64,000 nucleotides of DNA. Source: Exaiptasia diaphana (lineage: Eukaryota > Cnidaria > Anthozoa > Actiniaria > Aiptasiidae). The position numbers and the translations under genes were made by a program. The stretch is from NCBI RefSeq assembly GCF_001417965.1, contig NW_018388191.1, positions 1,042,972-1,106,971 of the forward strand, in the 5' to 3' direction. Positions 61,331 through 64,000 of this stretch are shown piece after piece; the stretch's first letter is position 1; each line of letters starts with the position of its first letter. The notes below the pieces were generated by a model that saw only the letters and a program-made list of their open reading frames with translations, was not told where the DNA came from and did no database searches.

Positions 61331-64000
61331 TTAGAAAACTGTTTTTCGTCGGCGTCCAGTGTACTTTGAATCTTGTCTCACTTCTCTGAAAGAAAAAGGA
61401 ATCATTATTTCTCTGTGCGTTATACAGCACATATCAAAAGTCGTGAAGTGGGAATTTTCTCTGAGGGGGGAGGGGTGGGAACGGATGTACACAGGTCAGA
61501 AGAGCGACTAATACTCACTTTCCCTGTCGTCTTCGCCTGTCTTTTTTTGCTTGTATCCAGTCTTTTGATTTCTTTATGGACTTTCCACGAGGTACTTTAG
61601 CATATCTTTCTCTAAATAAAACAAGATAACTAGGGTTGACTTTAGATGTAAACACTGTACTGTTTTATGCACAAATACTGTAAGTGATATTGCATTATTC
61701 CCTTCTTAAGGTTTTCCTTTGCTCTTAATCATTCTCCCTTAAATTGGATTCTTTTCTCTAGCTGTAAAAGTACGTACCAAGGATTGTTATTTTCCTATAG
61801 AGAAGTTGAGAACCCTTGAAGAATACTAACTCATGATATTTCCCAGCTAAAATCTTGTCATTCCATGCAAAATGCATGTGAATTTGAGCACCAATTTTAT
61901 TAACTTACAAAATTAATCAACACAAAAGAACTTTTAAGTTGAATATCAACAAGATCAAAGTAAAGACTAAGTAAGACTGTACCTTTTTCCACTGAATTTG
62001 ACTGTGTCTCCTACATCAGAAGATTCCTCAGCTCCAAGACCCTGCAAAATGACATACTTCCTTTAATATCAAACAAGGTATCAGTTACTCAAATAATTAC
62101 CTCATTAAGTACAAGATTATGTACAAATTTCCTCTATATCAAATAAGTTATCAATTACTCAAATAATTACTACAGTATGTACATGATTATGTTACGAACA
62201 AAAATTCAAGATAACTTTATGTGCTGACCTTTGGTAATTTAGCACTTGGTGCACCAGCAAACAAACATAAAAACATCCTAAAAACAAACATTATTTGGAA
62301 AATAATTGTTAAATAGAATCAGTTTTCTACATGTAGAATACTAATGAATTTTAAAATCTCACTTTTTTGCTCTTGTACTGTTTGGATAATCAACAACAAT
62401 GCCGCCTGTGAATCCTGCTTTCATAGCTTGAGTTGTAATAAGTTCAACCTTAATTCAATGACAAACAATAAAGATACATTGCCTTTTTCCACAGTAATGA
62501 CATTAAGAAGTTAGTTTTTTCATTAATTATATCATGCTGAAGGGATGCTCCCAACAGACGTTTGCTCCAAATTTATGGAATTGAGGAACACTGTAGTCAG
62601 TGTATTAGTAAGGTTCTTATACATCCCTGCAGTGAAACAATGATGAAGCACAGAGAAACAGGAAGTCTCGTTTGATGCATTTATCATCTAAGATATCCTC
62701 CCAAATAATTGGGGAGATAATTTGAAAGGCAAGAGACTAAAAGTGTTTGTATTACAATGGTTAGTTGTATGGCAAGTTCTGTGCACCCAAAGTCAAAATC
62801 ACTGCAAGGCAGGTATTACAGTATTTAAAGTATAAAATATAATAATGATTTCCTTACTTGGTTTGGGCTTTCTGGATAAAATTGAAATACTGCCTTGCCT
62901 CCTCTTGCCTTCATAATTCAGACATACAAAACAAACATTATCAAACTTTATGAAATAAACATATTAAATAACAATTCAGATGAAAACTTGAGGTAACACA
63001 CTTCTAACATTTCAAATTATCTTTTCCAGTTGTATTATCATGTGTATGTATGCTGTTGGTAGCTCTAGACACACACTCTCATACACTCTAATTCCTGCTT
63101 AATCAACTTATCAAAGACAAGGGTGAAACAACAAGGTTTTTAATGGACTATTGATCAAGCAAGGGTGTGATTGTTTGATCTACCTTCTCAAATAACTTGA
63201 TTAATTCAATGAAGTGTTGTTTAAAGTTACTTTAAACCTTCACAGACTTTAGCAGACCTCAACAATGCATGAAAACCTTATCACATGTCAGATAAAAGTA
63301 TCAATACACTGTCAAGTGATTGCTTTAGTTAAGTATGTATATAATTATTTTAACAATAGAGTTATTAACAAACTTTGAAGTTATTCTCCTACCAAGCAAC
63401 CATAGAGAGAAGTAAAGAATTTGTAGAGTCGTTTAACTGGATTATGATCTCTTTTGTCTGCATTACATAACCACTGCAAGGCTGAAATACTAACAATGAA
63501 AATGCATGTTGCAATGAAAGACCATACTACTGTATTAGAGTGACTTTCATCAGATTGTGAAATAGTTCCTACACTAATAGACGCTAGTAGACTCTACAGC
63601 CATTGCTTTCTTTTATTAGAATACAACTATTAGACACTATTAAACACTGACTAGTAGTAAATGTTTCGCAGACGGATGAAAATGACTCTTTTTTCCCTCT
63701 AAAACAGAAACTAATTGTATAATAAACCCACTTGCAAGAATAAGATATTTGTTTATATTTTCTTCTCTATTTAATCAAAGTCTGATAAATTCCTTTCATA
63801 AGATCTTTTTTATGCTTATTTTTAAATGTGAATAATTGATATAATTATGCACTTTTAGTGAAATGCATTGGATCCTGATTATATAATGCACAATTTGCAT
63901 ACACTGCCATTTCATGAACATTCAATAATTATTAATAATTATTAATATTATTATGTACCTTATGCAATAATCAAATGTTCCTGGCCTGAAGTACAGACCC
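61331..64000 (-). CDS. BUD23: BUD23, 18S rRNA (guanine-N7) methyltransferase, 5' end outside the window
   Basis: Eight exons are visible: 63959-64000 (continuing out of the window), 63393-63489, 62858-62908, 62363-62448, 62229-62277, 61983-62041, 61519-61611 and 61331-61385. The encoded blocks follow human BUD23 in order: [72 protein letters not shown] then [35 protein letters not shown], and the conserved basic end [17 protein letters not shown]. The N-terminal SAM-binding motifs lie upstream of the window. With TRMT112 the enzyme methylates a guanine at N7 in 18S rRNA and supports small-subunit export from the nucleus. All visible junctions are in phase. Confidence 0.95.

Overview
The window is a piece of a gene-dense eukaryotic chromosome from an early-branching animal, most likely an anthozoan cnidarian (sea anemone or coral). 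The evidence is AT-rich DNA, short GT-AG introns, metazoan-type secreted multidomain proteins (TSP1, LamG, fibronectin type II), an NMDA-like glutamate receptor, and many short inverted-repeat DNA transposons. The species call is an inference. Single N characters at about 5135, 57516, 57772 and 57791 are unresolved assembly bases.

Layout, left to right: (1) 485-3879 (-), a TBC-domain protein with a C-terminal coiled coil. It is head to head with (2) CDC45 (4256-10882, +, 24 exons, 561 aa), the replicative helicase subunit. (3) 12186-22143 (-), a 1,734-aa secreted matrix-type protein with about 47 pentapeptide repeats, a LamG-like domain and four TSP1 repeats. (4) 25166-26429 (+), a secreted, highly charged orphan. 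(5) 27497-33415 (-), an AidB-like acyl-CoA dehydrogenase in 14 exons. (6) 34880-40504 (-), a secreted AbfB/TSP1/fibronectin-II protein in 8 exons. (7) 42558-47966 (-), an ionotropic glutamate receptor in 5 exons. (8) 50031-55319 (+), an orphan protein with a TPR-like helical C-terminal half. (9) 57831-60707 (-), an intronless protein with plant-style LRRs, a Cys-rich region and about ten membrane passes. (10) 61331->64000 (-), the 3' part of BUD23, the 18S rRNA m7G methyltransferase.

Exon models were built by hand from splice sites and reading phase. For CDC45, the matrix gene, the acyl-CoA dehydrogenase, the AbfB gene, the glutamate receptor and the TPR-like gene, the exon lengths sum exactly to a multiple of three from ATG to stop, which supports the models strongly.

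The genes do not form one pathway. CDC45 and BUD23 are housekeeping genes. The two TSP1 proteins and the orphan at 25166 look like extracellular-matrix or secreted products, and the receptor and LRR protein are surface proteins. The most unusual signals are: the pentapeptide-repeat matrix protein; a 21-bp minisatellite that multiplies a 5' splice site inside it; a possible switch between two C-termini of that protein; the intronless plant-like LRR/multi-pass gene; and a piggyBac-type element that now supplies the last two codons and stop of that LRR gene.
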